A DNA stretch of 64,000 nt from UKL13-3 sp964392775. GTDB lineage: Bacteria > Bacteroidota > Bacteroidia > UKL13-3. The notes below the pieces were generated by a model. It did no database searches and was not told the origin of the DNA. It was given only the letters and a program-made list of their open reading frames with translations. Positions within the stretch are counted from its first letter, which is position 1; each line of letters opens with the position of its first letter. A program made the translations under genes and the position numbers. Location of the stretch: positions 62,001 to 126,000 of the forward strand of contig CAYMRD010000002.1 in assembly GCA_964392775.1 (NCBI GenBank), given 5' to 3'. Of the stretch, positions 26,486 to 35,422 are shown piece by piece.

Positions 26486-27133
26486 ATGTGTGAACGCTTT
26501 TACCAACATCTTAAACCTGAGAATACCCTTTCGTATATTAAACCTAAAGTTACTGAAAATGCAGAGCCGAAAAGGCCTGTGAGTTTGGGTAAGAAGGCTT
26601 TTGTAATAAAATCTGAAGAGGGACCTACGGTTGAAATGCTCTATGGTTTTAACAAAAAAATCAATACAGGTGAGCGCATGATGCTCAATGCCAGATCCGA
26701 AGGAGCCCTCAATAAAAAGAATGAGGCAAACTATGAAGGTGAGATGGGCATTCATACCAATGGCTGGACCATGGAAGGTTTTTACGCGCAGCGCGTATTG
26801 ATTCCGATTACCTCTTTTGTGGAAGGACCTGCCGGCAAACGTTTAAAGAAACCTTATGATGTTTCGCTTAAAGGTGTTGACCAGTTTTATCTGGCTGGCA
26901 TTGCGGAGGAAGATTTTATTACTGGTGAAGTTGGATTTTGTGTGATTACCTGCTGGCCTAATGAGTTGATGCAGGAGGAGGTTGGCTACCAACGTATGCC
27001 TGTGATTCTCGAAGAACAATATGCCAAACAGTGGCTCAATCCCGATACCGATATTCTGGAATTATTACCCATGCTCAAACCTTATGCTTCGGAGCTGATG
27101 GAGATTAAACCTTTATTTACTACGGAAGGTTAA
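26486..27133 (+). CDS. SRAP / YedK-HMCES family protein, variant active site
   Basis: A 215-residue SOS-response-associated-peptidase-like protein. The catalytic Cys2 is present in MCERF, along with the Asn/Arg/Glu block LNARSEG and a Glu in SFVEG, in place of the usual F-Y-E-W. The HxRMP motif, which normally supplies the active-site His, reads YQRMPVIL, so His is replaced by Tyr. SRAP proteins crosslink to abasic sites in single-stranded DNA and protect them. Cys2 and Asn are kept, so crosslinking may persist with altered resolution chemistry. No SOS box was identified. Confidence 0.85.
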   Translation: MCERFYQHLKPENTLSYIKPKVTENAEPKRPVSLGKKAFVIKSEEGPTVEMLYGFNKKINTGERMMLNARSEGALNKKNEANYEGEMGIHTNGWTMEGFYAQRVLIPITSFVEGPAGKRLKKPYDVSLKGVDQFYLAGIAEEDFITGEVGFCVITCWPNELMQEEVGYQRMPVILEEQYAKQWLNPDTDILELLPMLKPYASELMEIKPLFTTEG

Positions 27134-27341
27134 CCCTTTACACTTTATTAATTAATACATTCTTGATGGGAACTCATTCTTAAAAGGAGGGATTCAATTA
27201 CGTCTTGGCGTTAACTTGGTGACCTGGAGCCTTAGTGGTTAGGTCAGGATGCCACAAAGATTTAAGTAAAGAAAGGGCAGGAATGCCGACTTCATTCTTA
27301 TTTTGATTAACGCCCTCTAAGCCCTAATTTAGCCCCTTCTT

Positions 27342-28118
27342 ATGCACATTCAATCAGCAGCAATTATCGGTTCGGGCAATGTTGCCACGCATATAGCCAA
27401 ATGGCTGCATGCTGCTGGTATTCGTGTGGAGTATGTATACAGCCAAACAGAAGAACATGCAGAGGTTTTGGCAAACACTGTTGGAGCCACCGTTTTAACT
27501 TCATTGGATTCTTTTCCGTTTACTATTGATCTCGTGGTGATTGCCGTAAGCGATGGTTCTATTGCATCGGTGTCGGCAGCGTTGCCACTCACCAAGGCAT
27601 TGGTGGTGCATACTTCGGGTATCACTTCTATGAATGTACTCGGGGCACACGCACATTATGGTGTATTATATCCGCTGCAAACTTTATCCAAACGGACCTG
27701 TATTCAAGCAGAGCAAGTTCCGTTTTTGGTGGAAGCGCAATCATCCGAAGATTTGGATACGTTAACAGAGCTGCTTACTAAATTGGGTTCTGTGTATCAC
27801 GAAGTGAATTCGGAACAACGCAAAGTGGTACACCTTGCAGCTGTTTTCGCCAATAATTTTGGCAATCACTTGTATTCAATAGCGGCTCATATTTTAGAAA
27901 CCCATAAACTGCCATTTGATTTGATACGCCCTCTGATATTGGAAACCGCCCGCAAAACGCAGGAGCATCACCCCAATGAAGTACAAACCGGACCGGCTGT
28001 GCGTAATGATGGTTCAACCATCTCAACACATTTAAGGTTGCTGATGGAGTTTCCGCATTACCGTCAGTTGTACGAGTTGATGAGCACCAGTATTCACGAA
28101 CAACACAGCAAAGATTGA
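27342..28118 (+). CDS. Rossmann-like / DUF2520 oxidoreductase-like protein
   Basis: A 258-residue protein. The N-terminal AAIIGSGNVATHIAKWLHAAG is a dinucleotide-binding loop related to ProC and F420-dependent NADP reductases. The middle has VVHTSGITSMNVL and YGVLYPLQTLSK, and a C-terminal DUF2520 helical domain has HLAAVFANNFGNHLYSIA and TGPAVRNDGSTISTHL. A standard Bacteroidetes gene of unknown substrate, often next to kdsC as here (25-base gap). Confidence 0.85.
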   Translation: MHIQSAAIIGSGNVATHIAKWLHAAGIRVEYVYSQTEEHAEVLANTVGATVLTSLDSFPFTIDLVVIAVSDGSIASVSAALPLTKALVVHTSGITSMNVLGAHAHYGVLYPLQTLSKRTCIQAEQVPFLVEAQSSEDLDTLTELLTKLGSVYHEVNSEQRKVVHLAAVFANNFGNHLYSIAAHILETHKLPFDLIRPLILETARKTQEHHPNEVQTGPAVRNDGSTISTHLRLLMEFPHYRQLYELMSTSIHEQHSKD

Positions 28119-28143
28119 CCGTTGCATTTTGTATATTTACCCG

Positions 28144-28671
28144 ATGGCAAATTATTTAACCAAACTCCAGCATATCCGCTGTTTTGTATTTGATGTAGAT
28201 GGTGTACTCACCGATGGAAAAGTTTTGGCACTCGAAAGCGGTGAACAGGCCCGCAGTTTTTTGGTGAAGGATGGATATGGCATTGAACGTGCCTTGCTGG
28301 CCGGATACCATGTGGCGATTATCTCCGGTGGCAATCAGGTGGGCGTACACAAACGCTTATCATTCTTAAAAATCAAACATATTCACTTAGGGGTGAAAGA
28401 TAAAATTCCGGTACTCGAACAACTTTGCACTGACCTGGGTATTTCAACCGACCAAATATTGTATATGGGTGACGACTGGCCTGATTATGATGCCATGAAA
28501 AGGGTAGGTTTGCCTTGTTGTCCGCAGGATGCCGTACAGGAAATTCAACAGATCTCCGACTATGTTTCGGATAAGAAAGGAGGGGAGGGCTGCGTGAGAG
28601 ATGTGATTGAGCGGGTGATGAAAGTTCAGGGAACCTGGCGTAAATTTGAAGGAGAGAATATAAATAATTAG
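28144..28671 (+). CDS. kdsC: KDO-8-phosphate phosphatase, HAD-IIIA (KdsC)
   Basis: A 175-residue haloacid-dehalogenase phosphatase. FVFDVDGVLTDG carries the nucleophile and acid/base Asp pair; KDGYGIERALLAGYHVAIISGG is motif II, and YMGDDWPDYDAMKRVGLPCCPQDA is motif IV. This ordering and size are characteristic of KdsC, which frees KDO for lipid A-core synthesis. ATG 28144 is chosen as the family start. It follows the DUF2520 gene closely. Confidence 0.88.
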   Translation: MANYLTKLQHIRCFVFDVDGVLTDGKVLALESGEQARSFLVKDGYGIERALLAGYHVAIISGGNQVGVHKRLSFLKIKHIHLGVKDKIPVLEQLCTDLGISTDQILYMGDDWPDYDAMKRVGLPCCPQDAVQEIQQISDYVSDKKGGEGCVRDVIERVMKVQGTWRKFEGENINN

Positions 28672-28676
28672 TTGAT

Positions 28677-30098
28677 ATGTTGAAGATGTTAATAATGTTA
28701 ATAAGGTATTACGTGAATCGTTTAATCACTGTTTTTAAAACACCTTTGCGCCTTTGCGTCTTTGCAGTTAATAGTCTTATGCACACCCCAACCCTGAAGG
28801 GTGACCACGCGCACGTATTCTTTTCGAATTTTAGATTTCGAATTTCGAATTTGACATTTCTATTTTTTCTTCTTTTGAGCACTCAGGTATCTGCTACTCG
28901 CATTTTGATTCCGATGGATGAAGAACAAAAGAACCACCTCAAAGCTTATGGAATTGCATTTTGGGAATTGAAACGTGAGCAGGATGTGGATTGGTTACTG
29001 AACTACCGTGATGGCAGTTTTATGTTGATGTTTAGCGAAGCAGCCGAAAAAGAATGTCGCATTCGCGGGGTTAGTTATGAAGTGATTAGCGAAGGACAAA
29101 CCTCACAAATTTTACAGGAAATTGCCAAACCCGAAGTGAATATGGAGCTGGTGAAACTGCACAAAGCACCTAAGATTGCCGTGTACTCACCTAAAACAAA
29201 ACAACCCTGGGATGATGCCGTAACATTGGTATTGAGCTATGCCGAAATTCCTTATGAAGTGGTGTTTGATGATGAAGTACTGGATGGTAAATTACCGCAA
29301 TACGATTGGCTGCATTTGCACCACGAAGATTTTACGGGACAATACGGAAAGTTTTATGCCAGCTTTGCCAATACCGCCTGGTATCAGGCTGAGGTGAGAG
29401 AAGCCGAAGCAACAGCAGCCAAACACGGATACAAAAAAGTATCGGAATTGAAACTGGCTGTTGCAAAAAAAATCCGCGACTTTACCATGGGCGGAGGATT
29501 TTTGTTTGCCATGTGTTCGGCAACCGACAGTTATGATATTGCTCTGGCTGCCGATGGGGTGGATATTTGCGAAAGGATGTTTGACGGAGACCCTGCCGAC
29601 CCGCGTGCAGATGCCAAGCTGAACTTCGACAATACTTTTGCATTTAAAGACTTTAAGCTCATCATGAATCCTTATATTTATGAGTATTCATATATTGATG
29701 CCACACCCGAAACCCGCGCGGTAAATGAGCAGAATGATGTGTTTTCGTTATTTGAGTTTTCGGCCAAATGGGATGTTGTGCCTACCATGTTGTGTCAGAA
29801 TCATACACAAGTGGTAAAAGGATTTTACGGACAAACAACAGCCTTCCGCAAGCAGTTTATAAAAAGTGATGTGCTGGTGATGGGCGAAAATAAATCGTTG
29901 GGTGAGGCCCGCTATATTCATGGCACCATTGGCAAAGGTACCTGGACTTTTTACGGTGGACACGACCCCGAAGATTACCAGCATCAGGTAGGTGAACCAC
30001 CAACAGACTTGGCCTTGCATCCAAATTCTCCCGGCTACCGTTTAATTTTGAACAATATCCTGTTTCCTTCGGCTAAGAAGAAAAAGATGAAGACATAG
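28677..30098 (+). CDS. secreted 'asparagine synthetase B'-like Bacteroidetes protein
   Basis: The conserved part starts at ATRILIPMDEEQKNHLKAYG after a signal peptide (TFLFFLLLSTQVSA) and runs about 410 residues. It has WDDAVTLVLSYAEIPYEVVFDDEV, YDWLHLHHEDFTGQYGKFY and MGGGFLFAMCSATDS, suggesting a class-I-amidotransferase-like fold. Databases usually label the family asparagine synthetase B, which I consider unsupported; the function is unknown. The start is uncertain: the reading frame runs back through about 170 bases of dispersed repeats. ATG 28677, ATG 28779 and TTG 28851 are possible, and only the last two give a simple signal peptide. Confidence 0.75.
   Translation: MLKMLIMLIRYYVNRLITVFKTPLRLCVFAVNSLMHTPTLKGDHAHVFFSNFRFRISNLTFLFFLLLSTQVSATRILIPMDEEQKNHLKAYGIAFWELKREQDVDWLLNYRDGSFMLMFSEAAEKECRIRGVSYEVISEGQTSQILQEIAKPEVNMELVKLHKAPKIAVYSPKTKQPWDDAVTLVLSYAEIPYEVVFDDEVLDGKLPQYDWLHLHHEDFTGQYGKFYASFANTAWYQAEVREAEATAAKHGYKKVSELKLAVAKKIRDFTMGGGFLFAMCSATDSYDIALAADGVDICERMFDGDPADPRADAKLNFDNTFAFKDFKLIMNPYIYEYSYIDATPETRAVNEQNDVFSLFEFSAKWDVVPTMLCQNHTQVVKGFYGQTTAFRKQFIKSDVLVMGENKSLGEARYIHGTIGKGTWTFYGGHDPEDYQHQVGEPPTDLALHPNSPGYRLILNNILFPSAKKKKMKT
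28678..28858. repeat. cluster of four dispersed repeats under the 5' end of the previous gene
   Basis: In order: GATGTTAATAATGTTAATAA (28684-28703); CCTTTGCGCCTTTGCGTCTT (about 28743-28762); a CACCCCAACCCTGAAGGGTG unit (about 28785-28804), related to 60258-60281; and TTCGAATTTTAGATTTCGAATTTCGAAT (28823-28850). All are open in the reading frame of the downstream gene. Confidence 0.6.
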
Positions 30099-30694
30099 GG
30101 GGAGGATGAAAGCTCACAGTTCACGAATGCCTTGTTCGCGTGAGCATGTTGCTCGTAAAATGAAACAATAGGATTAAGAACAGTATTTTTTGTGTGAATC
30201 CAGTGGTAGGGTAACGGACCGTAATCTTCATCTTGGCTACCGTATCAATGCTTTCAAGCTGACAGCAAAGTATTTAAAAATCAACCATCTCACGTTAACA
30301 TCTTTGCGGTGGCTTCGACCATCCCTGAGGAAGCTCAGCCACCTGTACGAAGCTTTAGCGTACTAGTATTTGCGTTCATCCGCGTATCTGCGGGAACCAA
30401 TTTAAGATTTCGCTCCTCCGGAGCTCCGGGCATTTCGTTAATGAATGAGCTATAGAGGTTTGCCTCCTCCGGAGGCCTCTGTGTCTCTGTGTCTCTGTGG
30501 TTAAGAGCGATGTTTCACACGGAGAGAAATCAAGGAATACACAGACAGAGAATACACGGAGTAGGAGGTGTTGCGACAAGGCTCTGTGCCCTGTGTGAAC
30601 CACCACGAATGAAATTCATAGCTTTCCAATAATAAAGGGTTGGTAATCTCATGCCAACCTTTTACTTTTACGTTAGCCAATGATTATAGCCTAT
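30099..30694. other. repeat-filled intergenic region, no gene seen
   Basis: Contains GGTGGCT...AGCCACC (30308-30343) enclosing CTTCGACC and GAAGCTC; two CTCCTCCGGAG hairpin words (30413-30426 and 30463-30474); GTGTCTCTGTGTCTCTGTGG (30480-30499); and two further CACAGAG-type words before 30600. AAAGGGTTGG...CCAACCTTT (30635-30663) is a hairpin just before the next gene. I see no coding signal; all pieces resemble dispersed Bacteroidetes repeats. Confidence 0.6.
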
Positions 30695-31294
30695 ATGAAG
30701 CCAATACAAATCCTACTCCTTATTTCTACAACCCTGTTTACATCAAAGATTGTTGCGCAAGAAGCTTTGAGTAACAAGCCTGCAGTAATTATTAAAGCGG
30801 ATATTGTTTTGCCTGTTGTTGGACTTGCAATAAATGCCAAAGGTGGTTCATTAACGCTGGAGTTCGGTTTCAAACGTAGACATAGCATTCAATTAACAGG
30901 TTTAGGATACACAGCTACTATAAGTGAATCACAGCATGATAAATCAATGCAAATCATTCCGGCCTACAAATATTTTCTGTCGAAAAAGAAGGAATATGCA
31001 GGCTTTTATTCAGGTTTATATTTAAGAAGTACACAATATCAATCTACCATAGACCATAAAGATTTATTTTATAGCTTCTATTTAGAATATAAGCAAAATT
31101 ACCTTGGTGGTGGTCTAATCTTTGGGTACCAAAACTATATAAAAGAAAGAATTGTGATTGATGTTTTGCTGGGTTGGGGTGTAGGAAAAGTGCTAAACAC
31201 AACAGTAGTTAAAAGTGAAAATGTAGAGTTAGTTGATATTGACAATTCCCCTGCATCTGGTATTATGGCTGTGAATATTGGTTACAAGTTTTAA
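30695..31294 (+). CDS. secreted, probable outer-membrane beta-barrel protein
   Basis: A 199-residue protein from ATG 30695 with signal peptide MKPIQILLLISTTLFTSKIVAQ. The mature part has alternating hydrophobic/polar strands (KGGSLTLEFGFKRRHSIQLTG, EYAGFYSGLYLRST, GIMAVNIGYKF at the end), and the C-terminal residue is Phe, as in many barrel proteins. It may belong to the DUF3575-like barrel group, but I cannot confirm this. It is flanked by repeat-rich gaps on both sides. Confidence 0.65.
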   Translation: MKPIQILLLISTTLFTSKIVAQEALSNKPAVIIKADIVLPVVGLAINAKGGSLTLEFGFKRRHSIQLTGLGYTATISESQHDKSMQIIPAYKYFLSKKKEYAGFYSGLYLRSTQYQSTIDHKDLFYSFYLEYKQNYLGGGLIFGYQNYIKERIVIDVLLGWGVGKVLNTTVVKSENVELVDIDNSPASGIMAVNIGYKF

Positions 31295-31509
31295 ACGGGC
31301 TATAGCAATGCTCTGTGTTCGTGTATGTAATGTTATACGACATGTATCAATCCCAATACAGGTTTCTGTGCCTCTGAAATCTCTGTGTGAACCACCTCAA
31401 AACCGTGTATTATCTACACTTTCACGGTTATTTTTTTTACCCTATAATGCTTATTATGTTAAATAGTGTTTGAATAAGAAAGGGAGCTATGCTCCCTGTT
31501 CTATGGTTC
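31295..31509. other. intergenic gap with CTCTGTG-type repeat
   Basis: Holds TTTCTGTGCCTCTGAAATCTCTGTGTGAACCACC (31362-31395), a degenerate member of the CACAGAG/CTCTGTG family, then the terminator of the TPR gene. No gene seen. Confidence 0.5.
31482..31496 (-). terminator. terminator of the TPR-protein gene
   Basis: GGGAGC-TAT-GCTCCC hairpin, 13 bases beyond the stop at 31510. On the minus strand it is followed by TTTCTTATTC. Confidence 0.65.
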
Positions 31510-32889
31510 TTATTCCAGTTCCATCCGTTTGCGTTTCATTTCAACGGTGTTCTTCTCATCCCCTAAGTTGGCATAAACCTGTTGCATGCTCAGCAGGATG
31601 CTGCGCATGGTTCCGTTTTTATACTCTTTATCTTGTTCGTTTGTTTCAGGTAAACCTTCGGCATACTCCAATGCTTTACTGAAATACACCAATGCCTGAT
31701 TTAAAATCACGTCCTGATCCTTTTTCAATACATTCCATTTTTTGTCGTATTCGGCTTGTGTTGGTGCATTAATCGCATTCATACGCTCTACAATCTCAGT
31801 TGCTTTGTTATTGGTTAAAGCTCCTAAGTTATAGTAAGCATCAATATGGTCTTCTTTCAGTTCGATTACTTTTTTGTAGTCGGCTTCGGCTTTGGCCACA
31901 TATTCCTTGTTCATCCGGGTTAATGAATCAGACGTTTTAAGGTAGTTTTTGGACGCGGTTTCAAGCTTGGTTTTGGTTGCAGCATTGGTTTGCGCTTTTG
32001 CCTTTTTACTCAAAACAGCTGACGTATCACGTGCTGAACGTCCTTGTTTAACGGCATTGGCTGCGTAACTGTCAAATACATTTCCCCGAACAAACAACAA
32101 GGTCACATTCTCAGGGTCAAGATTCAATGCATCATCCAGCTTTTTAAGTAAAATATCCTGACGGCCCTGAGACATATAGATATTCAGTTCCATATTGATA
32201 AGGTCTTTATCCGTTTGGAATTTGCTGCGGCCTTGTTCTATATACCCCAATCCTTTAGTGGTATCACCTTCGGTAATGTATATATTTCCCATCAACAGGT
32301 ACACAATCGGATCCTGATAATCCATATCAATCAGTTTTTGCAGATTGGCTTTAGCCATTACATTATCCTGAGTTTTTAACCCCAAATCAGCCATGGTCAA
32401 TAAGATGTTCTTCTCATTGATATTGTTCTTTTTGAGGTCGTTGTTTTTATCAAAAGGCACAACATCAAGCGTATATTGAAAATACTTCGCAGCATTTTTT
32501 GCATCCTTTGCCTGTGCAAACTCGATTGCCTTATTATACGTTGCAAATGCACTGTTTACAATGGCGGCATCGCAGTAATAACTATAACGTTTTTTTGTAT
32601 CTGTTTCAACACATTTTTTGCAGGCAATGGCTAGTTTCTCAACGCCATCGTTGCCGGACAGGTTATCATAATCCGGATTGCGGGTTAATGTATCATAAAT
32701 GGCCACACGGTAAAACCACATTTTAGGGTCGTTTTTGGTGTCATCGTTTTCGGCAGCTGCATCAATTGATTTTTGTGCATCTTCCATTTCTCCGTTACGC
32801 AGGTAAATGGCCGCGCTCTCAACAGCACTCTTTTGTGCCGATACCATTAACCCCGATACTGAGGCAATGATGAACAGGATTTTTTTCAT
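31510..32889 (-). CDS. secreted tetratricopeptide-repeat protein
   Basis: A 459-residue protein with signal peptide MKKILFIIASVSGLMVSAQ. Helical TPR-like repeats run along the chain (AAIYLRNGEMEDAQKSIDAA, AKYFQYTLDVVPFDKN, IVYLLMGNIYITEGDTTKGLGYIEQG, ALNLDPENVTLLFVRGNVFD, HIDAYYNLGALTNNKA). It is probably a periplasmic scaffold. Similar single-gene TPR proteins are common in Bacteroidetes and have no assigned role. It ends at a hairpin terminator. Confidence 0.8.
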   Translation of the reverse strand: MKKILFIIASVSGLMVSAQKSAVESAAIYLRNGEMEDAQKSIDAAAENDDTKNDPKMWFYRVAIYDTLTRNPDYDNLSGNDGVEKLAIACKKCVETDTKKRYSYYCDAAIVNSAFATYNKAIEFAQAKDAKNAAKYFQYTLDVVPFDKNNDLKKNNINEKNILLTMADLGLKTQDNVMAKANLQKLIDMDYQDPIVYLLMGNIYITEGDTTKGLGYIEQGRSKFQTDKDLINMELNIYMSQGRQDILLKKLDDALNLDPENVTLLFVRGNVFDSYAANAVKQGRSARDTSAVLSKKAKAQTNAATKTKLETASKNYLKTSDSLTRMNKEYVAKAEADYKKVIELKEDHIDAYYNLGALTNNKATEIVERMNAINAPTQAEYDKKWNVLKKDQDVILNQALVYFSKALEYAEGLPETNEQDKEYKNGTMRSILLSMQQVYANLGDEKNTVEMKRKRMELE

Positions 32890-33303
32890 AATAAAAACAA
32901 GAATTTTGCCACGAAACTAAATGTTTTCCTTGATATAACCGAAGAGACATTTGTGATGTATGATTTGTGAATTGTGATGTACAAGTCTTGCGGTATAAGG
33001 AAATGCAGTACACGAAGGGCCACGAAAGGATTTAAGAATGGAAAGAGCACGAAGGCCGAGTTGTGTGGTGTCCCCTTCGCGTACAGGAAATACAGTACAC
33101 GAAGGCCGAGTTGTGTGGTATTTCCTTCGCGGGCGTCTTATACCAAGCGACAACACTTTGTGCCTTTCTTCTTTTAATAAAATTTTGTGGCCTTCGTGTA
33201 CAAAATATTGCTCAAGGTTAAGTAATGGTTAAATGTGCCGCGATTTCCCCTATCCGGTATTCGCTGATTGCTTGGGAAAGATTATGTTTGTAAGAGTTAG
33301 TTT
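32890..33303. repeat. intergenic region with a tandem CACGAAGGCCGAGTTGTGTG repeat
   Basis: CACGAAGGCCGAGTTGTGTG followed by GT(G/A)T and TTCGCG occurs twice about 48 bases apart (about 33050 and 33098), each preceded by an AGTACACGAAG-like word. The region also holds a TGTGATGTATGATTTGTGAA word (32952-32971) and the reverse word TTGTGGCCTTCGTGTAC (33184-33200). No gene seen; a -7 box for ppk is at its right end. Confidence 0.6.
33283..33290 (+). promoter_or_regulatory. -7 box upstream of ppk
   Basis: TATGTTTG fits TAnnTTTG and lies 13 bases before the ppk ATG. No matching -33 box was seen. Confidence 0.35.
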
Positions 33304-35382
33304 ATGATAAAAGAATACCACAGTTACTTATATAAAGACCGCGAAATCAGTTGGATGTTATTCAACGAGAGAGTTCTTCAGGAGGCCGAAAATCCGGCAA
33401 CTCCCCTGCTTGAACGACTTAAATTTCTGGCTATATTTTCCTCTAATAACGATGAATTTTTCAGGGTTCGTGTGGCCGCTTTGCGCAGGCTTAACATGGG
33501 CAAAACACCCCGTAAATCCCCTATTGAAACACAGTTTTCGCCTGATATTACCCTTGCCGAAATTCAGCGTATTGCCGTTATTCAGCAAGACAGGTTTAAT
33601 GCCGCCTACAATTCAATTATCAGTGAACTGGCGGCTCAGAAAATATTTATCATCAATGAGCTGCAACTCACCGAAGAACAAAAAATTCCGGTAAAGGAAT
33701 ACTTTAAAAAAGAGGTGTTACCTCATTTGTTTCCAGTATTGATTGACGATTTGAAACAAATGCCGCATTTGCGCGACCGGTCTATTTACCTGGCGGTGCG
33801 CCTGAGTGATACTACCGGACAACTCAAACCTAAACATGCATTGATTGAGATTCCCAATAACCCATTAAACCGTTTTTATATTCTGCCACGTACAGACGAG
33901 AACACTTATATTATGTTTTTGGATGATGTGATTAGAAGTTCACTCAAACATATTTTCTCCATTTTTGATTACAACGAGTTTGATGCCTATACCATTAAAC
34001 TTACCCGTGATGCAGATTTTGTGCTCACCAATGAGGAGAATGATGTGATTAAGGAAACCTTGTTGGATAAAATACAGAAGAGCATCAAACAACGCAGCAA
34101 AGGTGTTCCCACCCGTTTTGTGTATGACAATGCGATTCCTAAAAGTATGCTGGATTTATTGTCGCTCAAATTGCAGCTTAAAAACGTAAACCTCATTCCG
34201 GGCGGACGTTACCATAATTTCAAAGACTTTATGGACTTCCCTAAGGTTGGACGTGATAGTGATTATTATACTCCGATGCCACCTTTGGCGGTTCCGCAAT
34301 TGGATAAAGCCAAGACGCTTTTTGAGGTTATTAAAACCAAGGATTTTGTATTGCATCACCCCTATCAAAGTTTTGATTACCTGATTCGTATGCTGCGTGA
34401 GGCGGCTATTGACCCAAAAGTTACGGCCATCAAAATCACTTTGTACCGTGTAGCCAAACACAGCAATGTAGTGAACGCATTAATCAATGCTGTTAAAAAC
34501 GGTAAAAAGGTAACGGTGTTGATGGAGTTGCAGGCGCGGTTTGATGAAGAGCATAATATTTACTGGACCAACCAGTTGCAGGAAGTGGGTGCGCGTGTGC
34601 ATTTTGGCAAACCCGGACAAAAAGTGCATACCAAACTGTGTATGATTTACCGTGAGGAAGAAGGCAAAACACAACGGTATGCTCATTTATCTACCGGTAA
34701 CTACAATGGTGTAACTGCAAAGTTGTATTGTGATCATGGTTTATTTACCAGCGATACCCGCATTATAGATGATGTGGAACGCTTGCTGGACATGTTGTTC
34801 CAAAGTCCGCGCAAGCAAAAGTATAACCATTTACTGGTTGCCCCCGATAATATGATTAAGCTGTTCATGGAACTGATTGACAAAGAAATCAGCAACTCAA
34901 AGGCCGGAAAACCAGCTTATATTATTGCCAAGATGAACAGCCTGATGGATGATGGTTTGGTGCGAAAACTCTATGAAGCCAGTAAAGCGGGTGTTCGCAT
35001 TCAGCTTATCATCAGGGGTATATGTACCCTTGTTCCGGGTGTAAAAGGATTGAGTGAAAATATTGAAGTAATCAGCATCATCGACCGTTTTCTGGAGCAT
35101 GCCAGGGTGTATATTTTTGCCAATGGTGGCGATGAAAAAATGTACTTATCATCGGCAGATTGGATGACACGCAACCTGTACCGCAGGATTGAGTGCGCTT
35201 TTCCGGTGTTTGATGAAAATTGCAAACAACAAATTCGGGATATCATCAATATTCAGTTAAAGGATAATTACAAAGCCCGCATCATCGACCATGAGTTTGA
35301 TAATAAAATGGTTCCGCGAAGCAATTCGCATATTATACGTGCACAGTACGATACTTATGAGTATGTGAAGTTGCTTCCGTAG
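33304..35382 (+). CDS. ppk1: polyphosphate kinase 1
   Basis: A 692-residue enzyme that polymerises the gamma phosphate of ATP into polyphosphate. The N-domain has SWMLFNERVLQEAENP and SSNNDEFFRVRVAALRR. The catalytic core has ITLYRVAKHSNVVNALINA and the phospho-acceptor His in KVHTKLCMIYR, followed by YAHLSTGNYNG with the second conserved His. The C-terminal SADWMTRNLYRRIECAFPV is also diagnostic. Full length. The RNase P RNA gene follows on the same strand. Confidence 0.95.
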   Translation: MIKEYHSYLYKDREISWMLFNERVLQEAENPATPLLERLKFLAIFSSNNDEFFRVRVAALRRLNMGKTPRKSPIETQFSPDITLAEIQRIAVIQQDRFNAAYNSIISELAAQKIFIINELQLTEEQKIPVKEYFKKEVLPHLFPVLIDDLKQMPHLRDRSIYLAVRLSDTTGQLKPKHALIEIPNNPLNRFYILPRTDENTYIMFLDDVIRSSLKHIFSIFDYNEFDAYTIKLTRDADFVLTNEENDVIKETLLDKIQKSIKQRSKGVPTRFVYDNAIPKSMLDLLSLKLQLKNVNLIPGGRYHNFKDFMDFPKVGRDSDYYTPMPPLAVPQLDKAKTLFEVIKTKDFVLHHPYQSFDYLIRMLREAAIDPKVTAIKITLYRVAKHSNVVNALINAVKNGKKVTVLMELQARFDEEHNIYWTNQLQEVGARVHFGKPGQKVHTKLCMIYREEEGKTQRYAHLSTGNYNGVTAKLYCDHGLFTSDTRIIDDVERLLDMLFQSPRKQKYNHLLVAPDNMIKLFMELIDKEISNSKAGKPAYIIAKMNSLMDDGLVRKLYEASKAGVRIQLIIRGICTLVPGVKGLSENIEVISIIDRFLEHARVYIFANGGDEKMYLSSADWMTRNLYRRIECAFPVFDENCKQQIRDIINIQLKDNYKARIIDHEFDNKMVPRSNSHIIRAQYDTYEYVKLLP

Positions 35383-35412
35383 TAAACTTCACACCTATCC
35401 CAAATTATCCAT

Positions 35413-35420
35413 TATATTTG
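35413..35420 (+). promoter_or_regulatory. -7 box of rnpB
   Basis: TATATTTG matches TAnnTTTG exactly and ends two bases before the P1 stem of RNase P RNA, so transcription would start at the mature 5' end region. Confidence 0.6.
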
Positions 35421-35422
35421 CA

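Noticed and set aside
28677..30098. Annotation as a true asparagine synthetase
   Set aside because: It has a signal peptide and lacks the Cys2 glutaminase nucleophile and the ATP-pyrophosphatase loop.
32950..33210. CACGAAGGCC repeats as a possible CRISPR array
   Set aside because: Only two clear units, about 48 bases apart, with related spacers and no cas genes in the window.
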